A program made the translations under genes and the position numbers. From the NCBI GenBank assembly GCA_917880885.1, contig OU862916.1, forward strand, positions 49,636,831-49,700,830: 64,000 bases of DNA, written 5' to 3'. Source of the DNA: Limnephilus marmoratus. Its lineage: Eukaryota; Arthropoda; Insecta; Trichoptera; Limnephilidae. The number at the start of each line of letters is the position of its first letter. Position 1 is the first letter of the stretch. Shown one piece after another: positions 20,397 through 31,931 of this stretch. Under the pieces are notes generated by a model. The model was not told the DNA's origin. It saw nothing but the letters and a program-made list of their open reading frames with translations, and ran no database searches.

Positions 20397-20775
20397 ATCA
20401 TCACGAGCACCAGTGTACAACATATTTTAAAAAGCTTTTTTTTAAATACAGAGGCATGGCGACAAATTTCCAGGCTCCTGGGCAAGAAATGGACTTTTAC
20501 CTTTCACATCGAGCCTATGCGCCCAGCGAATCTGAGCCTTTTCGCAACCAGCGACATCTGACAATAATATTACTTAAATCACAGTGACCGAATATTTGCT
20601 CCAAATACGAGTGGTTAATTTATTTTTATGATATATTTTTTAATTAAATAATTTATTTCATACTTAAACTAATTCAATTATAATATGAACATTTACGTTT
20701 ACAAATATGTACGCTATTGCATATAATGTAATATTAAGTAAGAAAGGTGATGCTAACTGTAAATGATTTAAGAGA
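20397..20775. other. AT-rich unassigned sequence
   Basis: 20440-20575 has slightly higher GC but no gene or repeat-family match. Confidence 0.35.
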
Positions 20776-21612
20776 GGGTATTCTAGTCTAGAAAAAAAAA
20801 TTCTTCACATTTCGATAGTTTAGATATTCAAGAATATCTCCTTAAAAGAATTGTTCAAAATTCGAATTATTTTTAAAGTTACAGCCAATTTAGTTAGACC
20901 GGTTAATTCGAAATCTAACCAGAATCTAAATAGAGCAAAACTTTAACTGCGTTTTTCTCAAAACTACTTTTTTCGAAACGTGTGTTACGAAATCTCAAGT
21001 TCTAATTGACGGGTTTTCTTGAAATTTGGCATTTAATTTTCTTCATATATTTCTTTATGGTAGGAACCACAGATATTCAAATACAGAAGAGATATGCTAT
21101 GGTGTACGCGCAACTGTCGCCGGACTACGCGCTAATTAGCGTAGTTTTCATACAAAAAGAATTCATTCATTTCGTTGATTTTTTGAAAATGTGCGTTAAT
21201 ATTGGTTAACAATATATTTTGAATAAGGAAAGAATTCGTTCATTTAGTTTAACGTTCGTTTGGTTTATTCGTTAATTATTTGTTCTTTTAGTTTATTTGT
21301 TAATTGGTAAACAATATCGGGGACACCCGGAAGCACAGACCCACATAGCAAAAACAGCAGATAGCACATCTACCTTATATTTCAATATCTTTGGTAGGAA
21401 CCAATAAAAAAATAATAATACTCTACCCCCTCTACTTCAACAGCGTGTAATTTCGTGAAATATATATATATACATATTTTTTTGAATTTTTTTTATGAAT
21501 TCTTAAAATATAAACAAATATTTAAAAAAATGTATGGCTAATATGTTAATGGTTTTTTTTTATCGACCGTCAAAAAACGCCCGAAATTTGGGCTTCTAGA
21601 CTAGAATACCCC
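20776..21612. mobile_element. TIR element, GGGTATTCTAGTCTAGAA ends
   Basis: GGGTATTCTAGTCTAGAA at 20776-20793 is exactly complementary to TTCTAGACTAGAATACCC at 21594-21611. About 840 bp lie between them, AT-rich with no transposase frame. The TSD is unclear; TTAA occurs four or fewer bases outside each end. A non-autonomous DNA element is the simplest reading. Confidence 0.65.
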
Positions 21613-21865
21613 ATTAAATATTACTGTTTTTCGTGAAGAATTTTGAAATATATTGTAGTGCATTGATTACATTATTATGATAAAGAATTTTAAGATGGTT
21701 TGAATTTATTTTCCTTCTTTGCACCTGACGTGATAATCGACATTACATATAACCATTTTAATTAACGTTTTTTTTAAACGCATGTTGAATAAAAGTGCCT
21801 TCTTATATTTAATATGGACGACAAATTATTAACCATACATCATGTAAAACATAGCGGTTGAATTT
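21613..21865. other. AT-rich unassigned sequence
   Basis: Nothing recognisable. Confidence 0.35.
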
Positions 21866-22110
21866 GGCAGCCCCCTCCGGGCTGGGGCTCCAAAATACCT
21901 GAAAAAAAACTCGACTCTGTGCAGGAACAGGTGGTCCGTTTGATAGGTTCCCCTGTCTTAACAAACGGATTGCAATCTTTAGAGCACAGGCGTCGGGAAG
22001 GAACGTCCTTGTTCTACCGGTATTTCAATGGAAAATGCTCAGAGGAACTAGCGTCATTGATCCCCTCGGCACCGTTGCATAGTCGGGAAAAACGTGCCCA
22101 ACATATGTAA
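21866..22110 (+). pseudogene. Jockey-like LINE reverse transcriptase C-terminal fragment
   Basis: The start reads LRAGAPKYLKK; after a one-base slip in an A-run the frame continues LDSVQEQVVRLIGSP, LEHRRREGTSLFYRYFNGKC, SEELASLIPSAPLHSREKR and then stops. LDxxQ[E/R]xxVRxIG followed by LxSLEHRRxxxxLxxFYRxxxGxCSEEL is the C-terminal signature of a widespread arthropod Jockey-type RT. About 80 codons of a protein normally around a thousand residues. No catalytic residues are present and it ends abruptly. Confidence 0.75.
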
Positions 22111-22723
22111 ACGGTTGAAATTTGTCACATAAGAACGGGTCGTTTCTACGTTTATAGCAATAGGCATTATCAATTATTATCCGTTTGAAAATACTGATAT
22201 AATCGAATTAAGTACTAGGATAGCGATGACATCGCCAATTGTTGATTGACTACTAAAAAAACGTCGACACCCAAAAATTTCATTTTACTTGTTGAAATCA
22301 AAAACTACATTTATCTGCCATAAAGTGAAGTGAATAAAATATGTCAATATTTCATCTCCCAATGAAGAAACGAATATCAGAAGTCATAACCGTAAAAAGC
22401 ATTATGTCACCCTCAGAAAAAAAAAGAAAATTAATATCTTAAGACGTGGTAGCAAATGTAAGGAATCTGGCATAAAATTGAAGTCCTAGTAATCAGGAAT
22501 GTCGACGTGGATGTAGATTGAAGAGTACCTAATGAAATTCAACAGAAGGCTTGTGATATAAAAACACAATCATAAGTCGGCTGATGAGGCTCTATCGTCT
22601 TAACACACTCACGAATCATAAGAAACGTCTATCAAAACAGGTTTAAATACTAGAATCATCACTGGATGAAACTAGGTGGTTCAAAATCATCCTTATAAAT
22701 TTAAATAAATAAATATTTTTTTA
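22111..22723. other. Unassigned sequence
   Basis: No frame or repeat match I can support. Confidence 0.35.
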
Positions 22724-23193
22724 AAATTTGGGAGGCACGTATGGGTAGATACCGCCACATTGGGAACCATTTATTAGATAACCATCGCCTCTGCCATAGG
22801 TCGCCCCAAGTGGTTTGCTACTTTTGGTGACTTAGCAGGGGTTCCCGGGTTCATGGGGTAAGGTTTGTCCGGATCTTAGCGGGGGATGCGTGTGCCAACT
22901 GCTTGGCAGGCCGGATTGAGAAAGACTGGTCGAGGGAGATCTTTTGACCTCTCCAGAAGGACTCTTTTAGAACATTGCCTTGCACCGCGATGGGAGGGAT
23001 AGATTCATAGGTCCGTCACTCCTGGACACACTGACCCCCAGATTCCTACCCACCACTAATACCTTTTTAATCCCAGAACTTCCTCTCATTCCTCACCCTG
23101 AAGAGACCCTCCACACAGAAACCCCAAAGGTGACATAAGGCCTGAGGGGAATTATTTTCTTCAGGGCCTCCTGTATGGAGCTAATGCAAAAAA
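22724..23193 (+). repeat. Family A dispersed repeat, copy 7, near full length
   Basis: Both ends are present, AATTTGGGAGGCACGTATGG at the left and TGTATGGAGCTAATGCAAAAAA at the right, with the complete middle (ACTGCTTGGCAGGCC, CTGGTCGAGGGAGATC). Together with copies 2 and 3 it defines the long subfamily. Confidence 0.88.
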
Positions 23194-23425
23194 GATGGTT
23201 CTTATTGGTTATTTCGTAGGGTGGGTTCAAGTGTATCCAGTTTTTAAGGAGTTGATATTTTAAGTACCTACAAGTGTAAGTACGGGTCTTAACAGAATTC
23301 ATTTCGGAAGGCATAACAAAAAATCTAGTTGAACAAACTGTCTTATTTCATTGCGACTAATACATTTATAATATGAACATATACCTTTTTAATGGAAAGA
23401 TCCAGTACTGTTTCAGAACCTAGCT

Positions 23426-24021
23426 TTAAACCCTTCAAAAATTGGCATTTTTTTCAGATAGTCAAAATATTTTCGCTTTACAATAAAATGCAAATATTTG
23501 GAATATTTCTGAGCACATTCAAAAACCAAAATCTGTTTTAGAAAGGTGATGAAATACGCTTTCAAATTATAGAATTCGAAATAAATATATTTTATTTATT
23601 ATAAAAAATTTGCATACAAAAATAAAAAAAAATCTTAAAAAAGGCTCACCTTACGTTTTTTCTAAATAAAGTTGCTGATAATAAAAAAAATAAAAAACAC
23701 ATACACATGTACAGACAAATGTACAACTGACACATTTTGTAACCTCACTTTTTTGTCGCTCTATGTAAAAATAATTTATAAAAAATTCCCGAAGTTTCTA
23801 ATTTTTTTTTCAATTTGCGATTCAAAACTTTGTGTACATAAAAGTGTACATTTTACTTTTTTGGTGGCTATTTTTTAGATTGGAATATAAAGCGTGGTGT
23901 TTTTGCTTTCTAACACCGAATAGAACATATTTCTAACTATGATAGTAAGGGAGTTACAGCGTTTTATATGAGACCTATGTGCGTTGGGACAAATATGGTT
24001 TACTGTGATTAAACGGGTTAA
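23426..24021. mobile_element. TTAA element, piggyBac-like MITE (family P), copy 2
   Basis: TTAA at 23426-23429 is followed by ACCCTTC. The right end is GTGATTAAACGGG then TTAA at 24018-24021, the same terminal 14 bases as the copy at 43845. Internal blocks match copy 1 (AAAGGTGATGAAATACGC, AAGGCTCACCTTACG, GTAAGGGAGTTACAGCG). A 68-codon frame inside is not conserved in the other copies. Confidence 0.65.
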
Positions 24022-25727
24022 TCTGATAATATTATTAATATGCTAGTGTAAAATTAATGTTTGTGTTCGTCATCTACTATTTTTCCATCTTGCATTGTCA
24101 AGTAGGTATTTTGTTGTTGTGCATATTTAGATCTTCTTTGTATTAAAAATAAATATTCTTCCAAAGATTTTTACTTTACAAACTTTTAGGATTTGAGGGC
24201 ACGACAACATTTTTTACAGAATAGTTTTAGCGTTAAGAGCGTTTAACCAGCCAGCGGACGAAAATCCACATTTCGTCGAAAGTTGTTCTTATGATCGTGC
24301 AGGGCGGTTACACTGAGAAAGATTAATTATTCTCCGTACCAGCTTTTTAAAATTATAACTCAATATCGAATTTATTTCAATCCAAATTAGCTTTAATTTA
24401 TACCTTCATCCAAAAATGCTGAAAGGCGTGATGATAAAACTATTAAAATAATGTACTTTTTGTAATTATTTTTTGATTATAAGTATTAATCATTTTTCAA
24501 TAATGTCTAAATTTAATAAGAATGTTAAAAATATCTGAAATATATTAGTTTGTAAGTGCGCAAATAAATACACAAATGGACCAATTTTCGTCAAGAAACA
24601 CATGTACGTACATATTTTTTAATGATTTTATTGAAACTAAAATTAAAATTCTAAAACATGCGTTTGCTAGATAATGTATTGATTTATTTTACTGAATGAT
24701 TATATTATTTGAAATGGGTGAGGTATAATACAAAATCTTTTTTGAAAATTTAATAAATCTCACAACGACCTATGGAATAACCTTATTATACTTAAAATTA
24801 AAAAAAATTCTCAAAAGTTATTGAATGCGAATGCTAGATAAAAGAACAATCTTTCGAAATCCATTTATAATTTTTTGTGGAAAAGAGTCAATACGTCTAA
24901 TATCTTTTTTGAAAATGACGTATTTCCGGTTTTCTCTGGTAATGCCCTCTTAATGATACATTCGGAGGTCAATAGGTAATAATCGATTTACAAGTATTAT
25001 ATTAATATAAACCGTAAGTAATTACAACAATTAAGTAAAAAATACCGAAGATTAACAAGAGTTCAAATGCAGGTCTTATCAGTGCGAACTTTAGAAGTTC
25101 TTAAAATAAAAATATATAACAGGAGAAGAAGATAAAACAAGAAATATTTTTTTTAAGCTTCTAAATGACATAACAGCCCGAGTCAATAATTAGTGTGTTC
25201 ATACACTAAACATTGATTCTTTCCATCGTTCCTTTCGCCCACAGTATTTATCTAAAATATCCGTAATATTGATTTTGGGTAAGTAAGAAATGCACCACTT
25301 AAGATTACCTAAACGTGAATTGCATTATTATTATTATTATCAAAATTAAAAAAAAAAATTATTAGTTACATAGTAAAAAAATAATTTGGCATTCTCCCTT
25401 GAACCACCCCCTGTTATTATTTAAGACGGTATATATATAATCCCATTAGGCATTATACAACACAAAAACATGCGTAATGACGGGATGTTTTTATATTAAA
25501 CAAAAGATTCAATAGACTGACCCGACCGGTAGGAGCAGGAGAACAGATGAATTAGTCCCGATTGATTGACGCGGACAGTCGTCAAATTACGGAAGGCACG
25601 AAACCGTGTGGTTTCTGAACATTATCCGGCCATAACAGCTATTCCGGCCGATAGCTATCCGGGGGATATAATTAAAATTTATACTGGACTATGGAATGGT
25701 CTATTTATTTATTTTTATAAAATACCT
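24022..25727. other. AT-rich unassigned region
   Basis: 1.7 kb with no open frame above 60 codons and no match to the families defined here. A run AGTTGTTCTTATGATCG near 24280 and a palindrome-like GTGTTCATACACTAAACA near 25195 were seen but give no interpretation. Confidence 0.4.
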
Positions 25728-26247
25728 ACTAGCTGACCCGAGAGTTGTCCTATCTTAGCAATTCAAACTGGAATAAATAAAAAAATATATTATTTCAAAA
25801 CATATTGTTTAATGTAATGCTTTTTGATACAATTGTTTCTCCCTGCGTGTCATTTCCCGTTCGTCAAGTTCCCCTTCCGCCTCCCCCTCTCCCCAGTCCC
25901 CTCGCCAACTTTCCCCGTCCCGCGAACCTCCCTCCCTCCTCCCGTTTTTCATAAATTCAGTCCCGGTACATTCAGTTTTCATAATTCACGAGCTCACCGG
26001 TATACATAGAAACCTTTGCGGGCGTGCTCACAATAACTCACAATAATAGAAACCCAAAGCTTCATCGCAATCGGATGAACGGTTAGCAATTCATAATTTC
26101 ATTATGCCAGAACTCACAATTGCATATATAAACCATCGCGGGCATGCACACATAAAATCCCCAAGGTTTGAATGAAATAGGTAAAGTCGTTCTGAAGTTA
26201 TGGCGTGACCAAGGAAAACAGGGATTCATTTTTATATATATATAGAT
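25728..26247 (+). repeat. Family D retroposon, copy 1
   Basis: Starts ACTAGCTGACCCGAGAG and ends GGATTCATTTTTATATATAT. The pyrimidine-rich block TTCCCCTTCCGCCTCCCC near 25870 is shared, as its complement, with the copy at 63398. The block AGGTAAAGTCGTTCTGAAGT is shared with the copy at 52946. It is non-coding; the 61-codon frame in the pyrimidine tract is spurious. Confidence 0.75.
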
Positions 26248-26555
26248 AATTTTAATACTAAATTCTTTTTTTGAAAACCATTTAATTGAGCTTTTAAAAT
26301 ATATATAAAAACTGGTTTGGGTTTAACCTGAATCTCTCTCAGTTTTGTATAAATATATTAAAATCAATGCAGATGAGAAAATCAACTTTTAGAGGAAAGG
26401 GGGGGGGGGGGGGGGGTTAAGAATAGATATGGGGAAGCATAAGGGGAAGTTGTCTAAAATTGGGCTACTCAATAAATCTTATTGTTTATTGAGTTAATTG
26501 ATTTAATTTGATTTTAGCGTTAATTATTCACATCATTCATTGAATTGAATAAGAG
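26248..26555. other. AT-rich sequence with an 18-base G run
   Basis: An uninterrupted G run lies at 26399-26416. No gene or repeat-family match. The run is a likely sequencing or assembly trouble spot. Confidence 0.5.
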
Positions 26556-26748
26556 TTTAGTGATTTATTTTTGGGGTATTATGCCATGTTGCGCTACCTC
26601 CTTCTTTAACCAACGTTTCGGACAGCTTTCATCACAGCATTCGTCATCACACATCTGCCCTTACGATGGACACTGTAACGATGTTCGAAACGTTGGCTAA
26701 AGAAAGATGTAGCGCAACACGGCATAACACCCCGAAAAAATCACTAAA
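26556..26748. mobile_element. Foldback MITE (family B), copy 1
   Basis: TTTAGTGATTT at the left mirrors AAATCACTAAA at the right. The arms continue with GGGGTATTATGCCATGTTGC against GCAACACGGCATAACACCCC, and with CCAACGTTTCGG against CGAAACGTTGG, leaving a short middle of CATCACACATCTGCCC type. 193 bp, no coding capacity. Confidence 0.85.
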
Positions 26749-26879
26749 GAATGGACACAGTATAGAATCTAACCTTTTGTGCCGTGAATTTAAAATGTTT
26801 AGTTTTGGTATTCATTACCTACTTGTAATTGAGCAATAAGCTCACAAACAATTTATTTATTATTTATCTACCGGATCTG

Positions 26880-26971
26880 CACTGATGATGGACACTGCAA
26901 CGATGTCCGACACGTTGGATAAAGAAGGAGGTAGCGCAACACGGCATAACACCCCAAAAACAAATAACGAA
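26880..26971. repeat. Foldback MITE (family B), half copy 2
   Basis: Right half only: TGATGGACACTGCAACGATG, CACGTTGGATAAAGAAGG and GCGCAACACGGCATAACACC. The left arm is missing. Confidence 0.75.
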
Positions 26972-27401
26972 AATTTATTTACTTTTATTTTAGCGACTTT
27001 ATAAAATAAGTGTAAATATACAAAATATAAAGGTGAAATTAAGTCAAGATATTACATTTCTAAGTCCTAATTAGGAGGTCCTACCTAGGCCGAGGCGGAC
27101 TGAAGTTATTTAATTATAGTTTATTTGTCTTCTTCATCGTTTTCAGTGTCTACATTAGAATTTTGCATTGGCCTCTTTCAGACATAATTTTATTCTTGAT
27201 TTTTATTCATAATTTTTTTTATTAGTTTTATGTGTTGTCGAAGGATGTTATGGAATTTTGATGCAAAGTAAGTGCAGTTTCCTTGTCCGATCATCAATCG
27301 ATTATCAAACAAACCATTGCTTTTGCTTTAAAAAAAACTATTACGTAAGTTAAATTAAATCTTCACATGTAGCAAACACTTTGTGGGAATACATAATTAT
27401 A
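26972..27401. other. Unassigned AT-rich sequence
   Basis: Nothing recognisable. Confidence 0.35.
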
Positions 27402-27621
27402 ATAAACACAATTAAATAACTTTGTTTCAATTCCACTTTATTATTTCTTAATCCAACCGGTTTCGGTTCGTCCTGAACCTTCCTCAGGGGTGAATAAAAA
27501 TATACTGTATATTACCAGTATATTTTTATTCACCCCTGAGGAAGGTTCAGGATGAACCGAAACCGGTTGGATTACGAAATAATAAAGTGGAATTGAAACA
27601 AAGTTATTTAATTGTGTTTAT
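27402..27621. mobile_element. Near-perfect 220-bp foldback element
   Basis: Two arms of about 104 bases are complementary almost throughout, starting ATAAACACAATTAAATAAC and including CCAACCGGTTTCGGTTC and CACCCCTGAGGAAGG, around an 8-base centre TATATTAC. Only a handful of mismatches were counted by eye. It would extrude as a long cruciform or give a perfect dsRNA when transcribed. Unrelated to family B; the GGTTTCGNTT core is reminiscent of the element at 60863. Confidence 0.88.
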
Positions 27622-27868
27622 GGTAAGTTAAATTCCTGAAATCAACGCCCAGCCCAGAACTGACACAGCCCCTACATTACAATAAACAGATGATATGTTA
27701 TTTTGAAGATTTTTTTCACTGCGCAGCGCAGGAATCAAACTCCAAAAACTTAACCTACCGAATTTAAGTTAAATACGTCGACTACTGAGCTTCAGAAGCC
27801 GTCTACGATCTGTTCAATATGCACTAAAATCCTGCCATTCTGAGTGTTGTAATTTCTATAAAAGTGAG
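27622..27868. other. Unassigned sequence
   Basis: No feature recognised. Confidence 0.35.
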
Positions 27869-27925
27869 ATGAACTTTATGCAGGAGGCCCTGAGGGAAAT
27901 TCTTTTTCTCAGGGCCTATTTCGTC

Positions 27926-29190
27926 GGTCTACTGGCAAAGTCCACTAAGTCACTAAAACATAATCCTGAGATAATCGAATTTCAATATTTAGCAATTTTA
28001 GAAAGGCTATAAGTGGTTGAATTTCTCCAAAATGTTTTTTTTTTAAATATTTTATAATGTAGAATAAACCCTTAGGTACCTTATCAATACACAATATTAG
28101 TTGATAGCAATAACAGCAACCTTTAATCAAAGATTTACAAAAAAAATGAGCCTGACTTAGTGGGTTTTACCGGTCAATAATTACTTAGTGTACTTTGCTT
28201 GTTAAAAATACTATTATGACTGTAATACCCCAAAATGGCCTTAACCCGTCTAATCACAGGAGACCCAAGTTGTCCCAAAACATCATATGCCGTTATGATA
28301 ACAGGAGACCCAGATTGTCCCAGAGCGACAGTGCATTATCAAAAGTTAGATATCTCTCTTCCTGTCATGCGAATATTTGTGATTTATTTTATGTTAGAAA
28401 CGGAATGAAATAATGCTTTTCATTATCTCAGAATTATATTAGCTAAGTTTTTCAGATATTTTACAAACCCGAACAAAAGTGACGGTTTAATTTTTCGCCA
28501 ATTTGTGACGTATCACACAATTAATTTTAAAATAAAATTGTATGAAAGTGATAAAAAGTGAGGTGACAGTTTTATTACAAATTTTATTTAGAAAAGGAGT
28601 CTGTATTTTAAATTTTAAGGTTATTCTATTTTAATTGCTTTAATTCGAATATTCGCAGGTATGCATTTTTTAGCCAATTTAAGTTTCCAATATTAAAATT
28701 TTAATATTTAGAAACAAAAATGTTGATTTCTAATAAACACACCGGAAAGGTTATTTTATCTAGATTTTAGAACAATTTTTGTTTTTGCAAAAGTGTTAAA
28801 AAAAAACAATAAACAGGAACATTTAAAATGCATGGGAAGAACCAGGAATTTTGCGCGCAAACCTTGATACGCAAAATTTGACAGAAAATAATTTTCTTAT
28901 TATTCGAAGGGTTAAGATTTTGCTTGTGTTTTATCGGTCTAAATCGATGTAGTATTGAGATTTAGAGTATAATGTTTGACTTAATGTGTTTTGCTGGACA
29001 ATAATATCGGATTTATGACTTGTGGTGAATTTAAAAATACGTTTAATTCGAAAACGATTAAATATACCTACGACTTAATGGAGTATGCCAGTCGAAAGAG
29101 GACGATTTTTTACATAAGACCTCATACTTAAGTCACTTCGTGAAAAAATGTGACTTAATCCATTAAGTCCACTTTGCCAGTAGACCGGCG
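27926..29190. mobile_element. hAT- or P-like TIR element with subterminal repeats
   Basis: The left end GGTCTACTGGCAAAGTCCAC is mirrored by CACTTTGCCAGTAGACC at the right, followed by GGCG. ATTTCGTC (27918-27925) and ATTTTATC (29191-29198) correspond to the same octamer of family A (consensus ATGTCATC), i.e. an aged 8-bp TSD. The motif GACTTAATG with a downstream TTTGCCAGT-like block recurs at 28154, 28181, 28978, 29072 and 29152, and inverted at the left end. Without the inserted P element it is about 600 bp and encodes nothing. Confidence 0.75.
28241..28915. mobile_element. TTAA element, piggyBac-like MITE (family P), copy 3
   Basis: TTAA at 28241-28244, then CCCGTCTAATCACAGGAGACC; the right end is TATTCGAAGGG then TTAA at 28912-28915. 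The 667-bp element is the reverse complement of the 665-bp element at 43845 along its whole length. It includes an internal near-duplicate, AGGAGACCCAAGTTGTCCC and AGGAGACCCAGATTGTCCC. CCC...GGG ends with TTAA are the piggyBac hallmark. No transposase. Confidence 0.85.
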
Positions 29191-29534
29191 ATTTTATCTT
29201 TGGGGATGCTGTGTGGAAGGTCTTTTTAGGGAAAGGAATGAGAGGAAGTTCACGGAAGGAAAAAGGTATGAGGAGTGGATAGGAAACTGGGGTCAATATG
29301 TCTGGGAGTGCCGGCGAATGCCAGTGTGAATCCACCCCTCCCACTGCGGTGCAAGGCGAGAGTCCAACTGGAGAGGTCTAGGTTATGTCTCCCTCGACCA
29401 ATCTCTCCCATTCCGGCCCGCCACGAAGTAGGTAGATAAACAGATTGACCGCCAAGACCTAGACGATCCTCACCCCACGAACCCGGGTACCGCTGCTAAA
29501 TTATCAAACTTATTTAACCACTTGGGTATGATAC

Positions 29535-30846
29535 CTATCGTGCTAAATTTTGATTGATAAATAACATGAATCTAACTCTAAAAATGTAACATCAAATATT
29601 GTTTCATTACACTGTTATTAGTTAAGTAGACATAAATCATTTGTTTGATCTCAATCTATAAAATTAAGCACGCTTTAACGAATGGTGGTTATTGTAAATT
29701 ATTTGTGTGATTTTTCAGTTAGCCGACTGTGAGATTTTCGTGGAGGAGATATTAATGATCCAATGGGAATGATTATTTCCTCAATCGCGTGAATGCGAAT
29801 CGTGATCTGATGATTTTGAAAAACGAACATTCGTTCTTATTTTAAATGTTGTTTAGCGCGTGATCGTTTTTTCCGACACCGCCAATCTAGCGTAATGATA
29901 CTTAACTGTGAAATCTTGCCAAATGAGCAGGTACTTATCTACGAGATTCGGTAGAAATTAAGTTCTTTCGTTTAAAATATCACGGAAAAGGTACCTAACT
30001 GATTTTCTTCAAATATAAAAATTAAAGAATGTAAAACAAATACATACTGGTGTGATTATACTCGTACCTTGGACACAGGCAAGGTTCGTAGAAAATGTGT
30101 TTCAAGGACAGCTCATCGAGGGAGTGTTCGCCAGAAAATTGTGACGTAGTTTGAAGTCCATACTCCACCGGGATATTTGAATTAACTGCAATACAATGGC
30201 GTCAAGCCAATTTTTTTCTCATGAAGAACCCGTTCCAAAAGCATACAGGGGATTCCAAAAGATAAAGAACCTGTTCCACGTCGGTCTCCGGTAACTGGAA
30301 CCGCAGTGACAACCTATTTCAGGTACCAATCATCTCTATTTTGGGGACTTCAAGCTACGTCACGAGCCGATGAGTTTTTTGTGTGCCTGTATGAGCTTAC
30401 CATGTTAAATGCATTTTCTAAGAACCTTGAGGAACAGGTATATATAATAGGTAGGCACTTTGGGTTTTTGTGTTGTGATGATTATCGATGATGATGATCG
30501 CAGTTTATTAAAATTGTTAACCTAGATACAGGCTTAGTCCCAGTGAGGTTGAAAATTGGACTGTAAAATAATTAATTTGAAATGTTAAAAAATATTACAT
30601 AAATATTGTATTTCAGATTAGAAAAACATGTAGGAACATCGTCTCATAAAATGTAAAGAACGTACATGTATGTAAATGAAGCAAGAAATGTGTGCTGAGA
30701 CAGAGTTGATTGGCGGTCTATCCTCCTTGCCTACGCCTGCCAATAAAAGGTGTGATGGTGTTACTTAAAAAAAACTAATAGGCGTTGGAGTTGGTGTGCT
30801 CATTGACCAAGAGATGGCGGTAGTGTGGTGGTTAAAAGTTATAAAC
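29535..30846. other. Unassigned region
   Basis: Mostly AT-rich. 30640-30780 (GAAGCAAGAAATGTGTGC and CTACGCCTGCCAATAAAAGG) resembles a LINE 3' untranslated remnant and shares AACAAGAAATGTGTGC-like text with 35150. No gene is supported. Confidence 0.4.
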
Positions 30847-30850
30847 AAAT

Positions 30851-31927
30851 GAGGAGCTCAGTATCAAAGTGGGACATAAGCCATTTGGATTATTTTTCAG
30901 TAGAGTGAGTTTCTTGTTTCGAATATGCTGGTATGAAATATCTGAATTTTGTTTCTACCTGCATAATCCTTGCGCATAAAGAATCACAAGCCATACATAA
31001 CATTCTATAATTTAATACTCTAACTATTTTATTTTTAAATTTAAAAATGACTATGTCCGCTTTTGATACTAAAACGAGCAATTGTCCGTTTTTGAAACAC
31101 ATGAGCCTGCAAGTGTCCGTTTTTGAAACAAAGTCTTACAAAGATCCAAGGTCCATAGTATGAAAGAAAAGGCTATTCAAGTTCATTTTTATGAAGTTTA
31201 TTTTTTATTAATAACGTAATAATAAATTGTTACAAATAAAATTACTCACTTTGTGATAATAATAAGCCAACTCCGATATAAACGCAAAATAAGCGCCGTA
31301 AACTTAATATTTAATTATTCAATATATTGCCATTTTTTCAATTCCAATTTTAATTATATTCATCAAAATGGGTTTGTTAGTCTCATAAACGTAGGATTCA
31401 AGGTTCTAATCAACGTATTTATATAAGAAAGCTTCATTGAAATGAGCACAGATTTGAATTAGTATTGTGGGTGAATTGACTTACTTTAACGGCTTTTCTT
31501 TTGCTTGTTTCCAATTTTCGGAGTTGGTTATGCGCTTATAAGCATTAGTGATCTCTATTTTATCATATTTTGGTGAATTTGGTGCTGTAAAACTTCAATA
31601 AACCTCAAATTTCAGTCTAAAACTGTTAACCCACGATCACATTCGGCGGTTGGTGCTTGACTGTCAAAATAACAGCCGCCATGACACTTTTTGTAACGTT
31701 TTTGTTGGTCTTTGTATTGAATGTCCGAGTTTGTTGCAAACATGAGTTGTAAGTGTCCGCTTTTGAAACTAAGTGCAAACTTTAGCATGCGATTTCTTGT
31801 ATTAATTGTCCGTTTTCGATAGATTCTCTCAGTTATTCAGTTAGAGAATCAGACGTACTACCATAATCAATCAAAATATGCATTTTAGAAAAAGTGGCGT
31901 ATGTCCCACTTTGATACTGGACTCCTC
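30851..31927. mobile_element. 1.08-kb TIR element with GTCCGTTTTTGAAAC repeats
   Basis: GAGGAG, two mismatches, then CAGTATCAAAGTGGGACATA at the left mirrors the right end, which ends CTCCTC. AAAT directly precedes the left end (30847-30850) and follows the right end (31928-31931). AAGTGTCCGTTTTTGAAAC-like units recur near 31051, 31084, 31114, 31721, 31750 and 31808, near both ends. No transposase frame. The superfamily is undetermined. Confidence 0.75.
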
Positions 31928-31931
31928 AAAT

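Larger units (their letters stand above)
27869..29534 (-). repeat. Family A dispersed repeat, copy 8, split by an 8-bp-TSD element
   Basis: The hairpin end occupies 27869-27925 (GGAGGCCCTGAGGGAAATTC to GCCTATTTCGTC). The repeat resumes at 29191 with ATTTTATCTTTGGGGATGCT and runs to the left end near 29534. Joining the two halves gives the consensus with only the duplicated octamer to spare. Confidence 0.85.

Noticed and set aside
26556..26971. CRISPR-like repeat array
   Set aside because: Repeats are inverted arms of foldback MITEs, not regularly spaced direct repeats with unique spacers.
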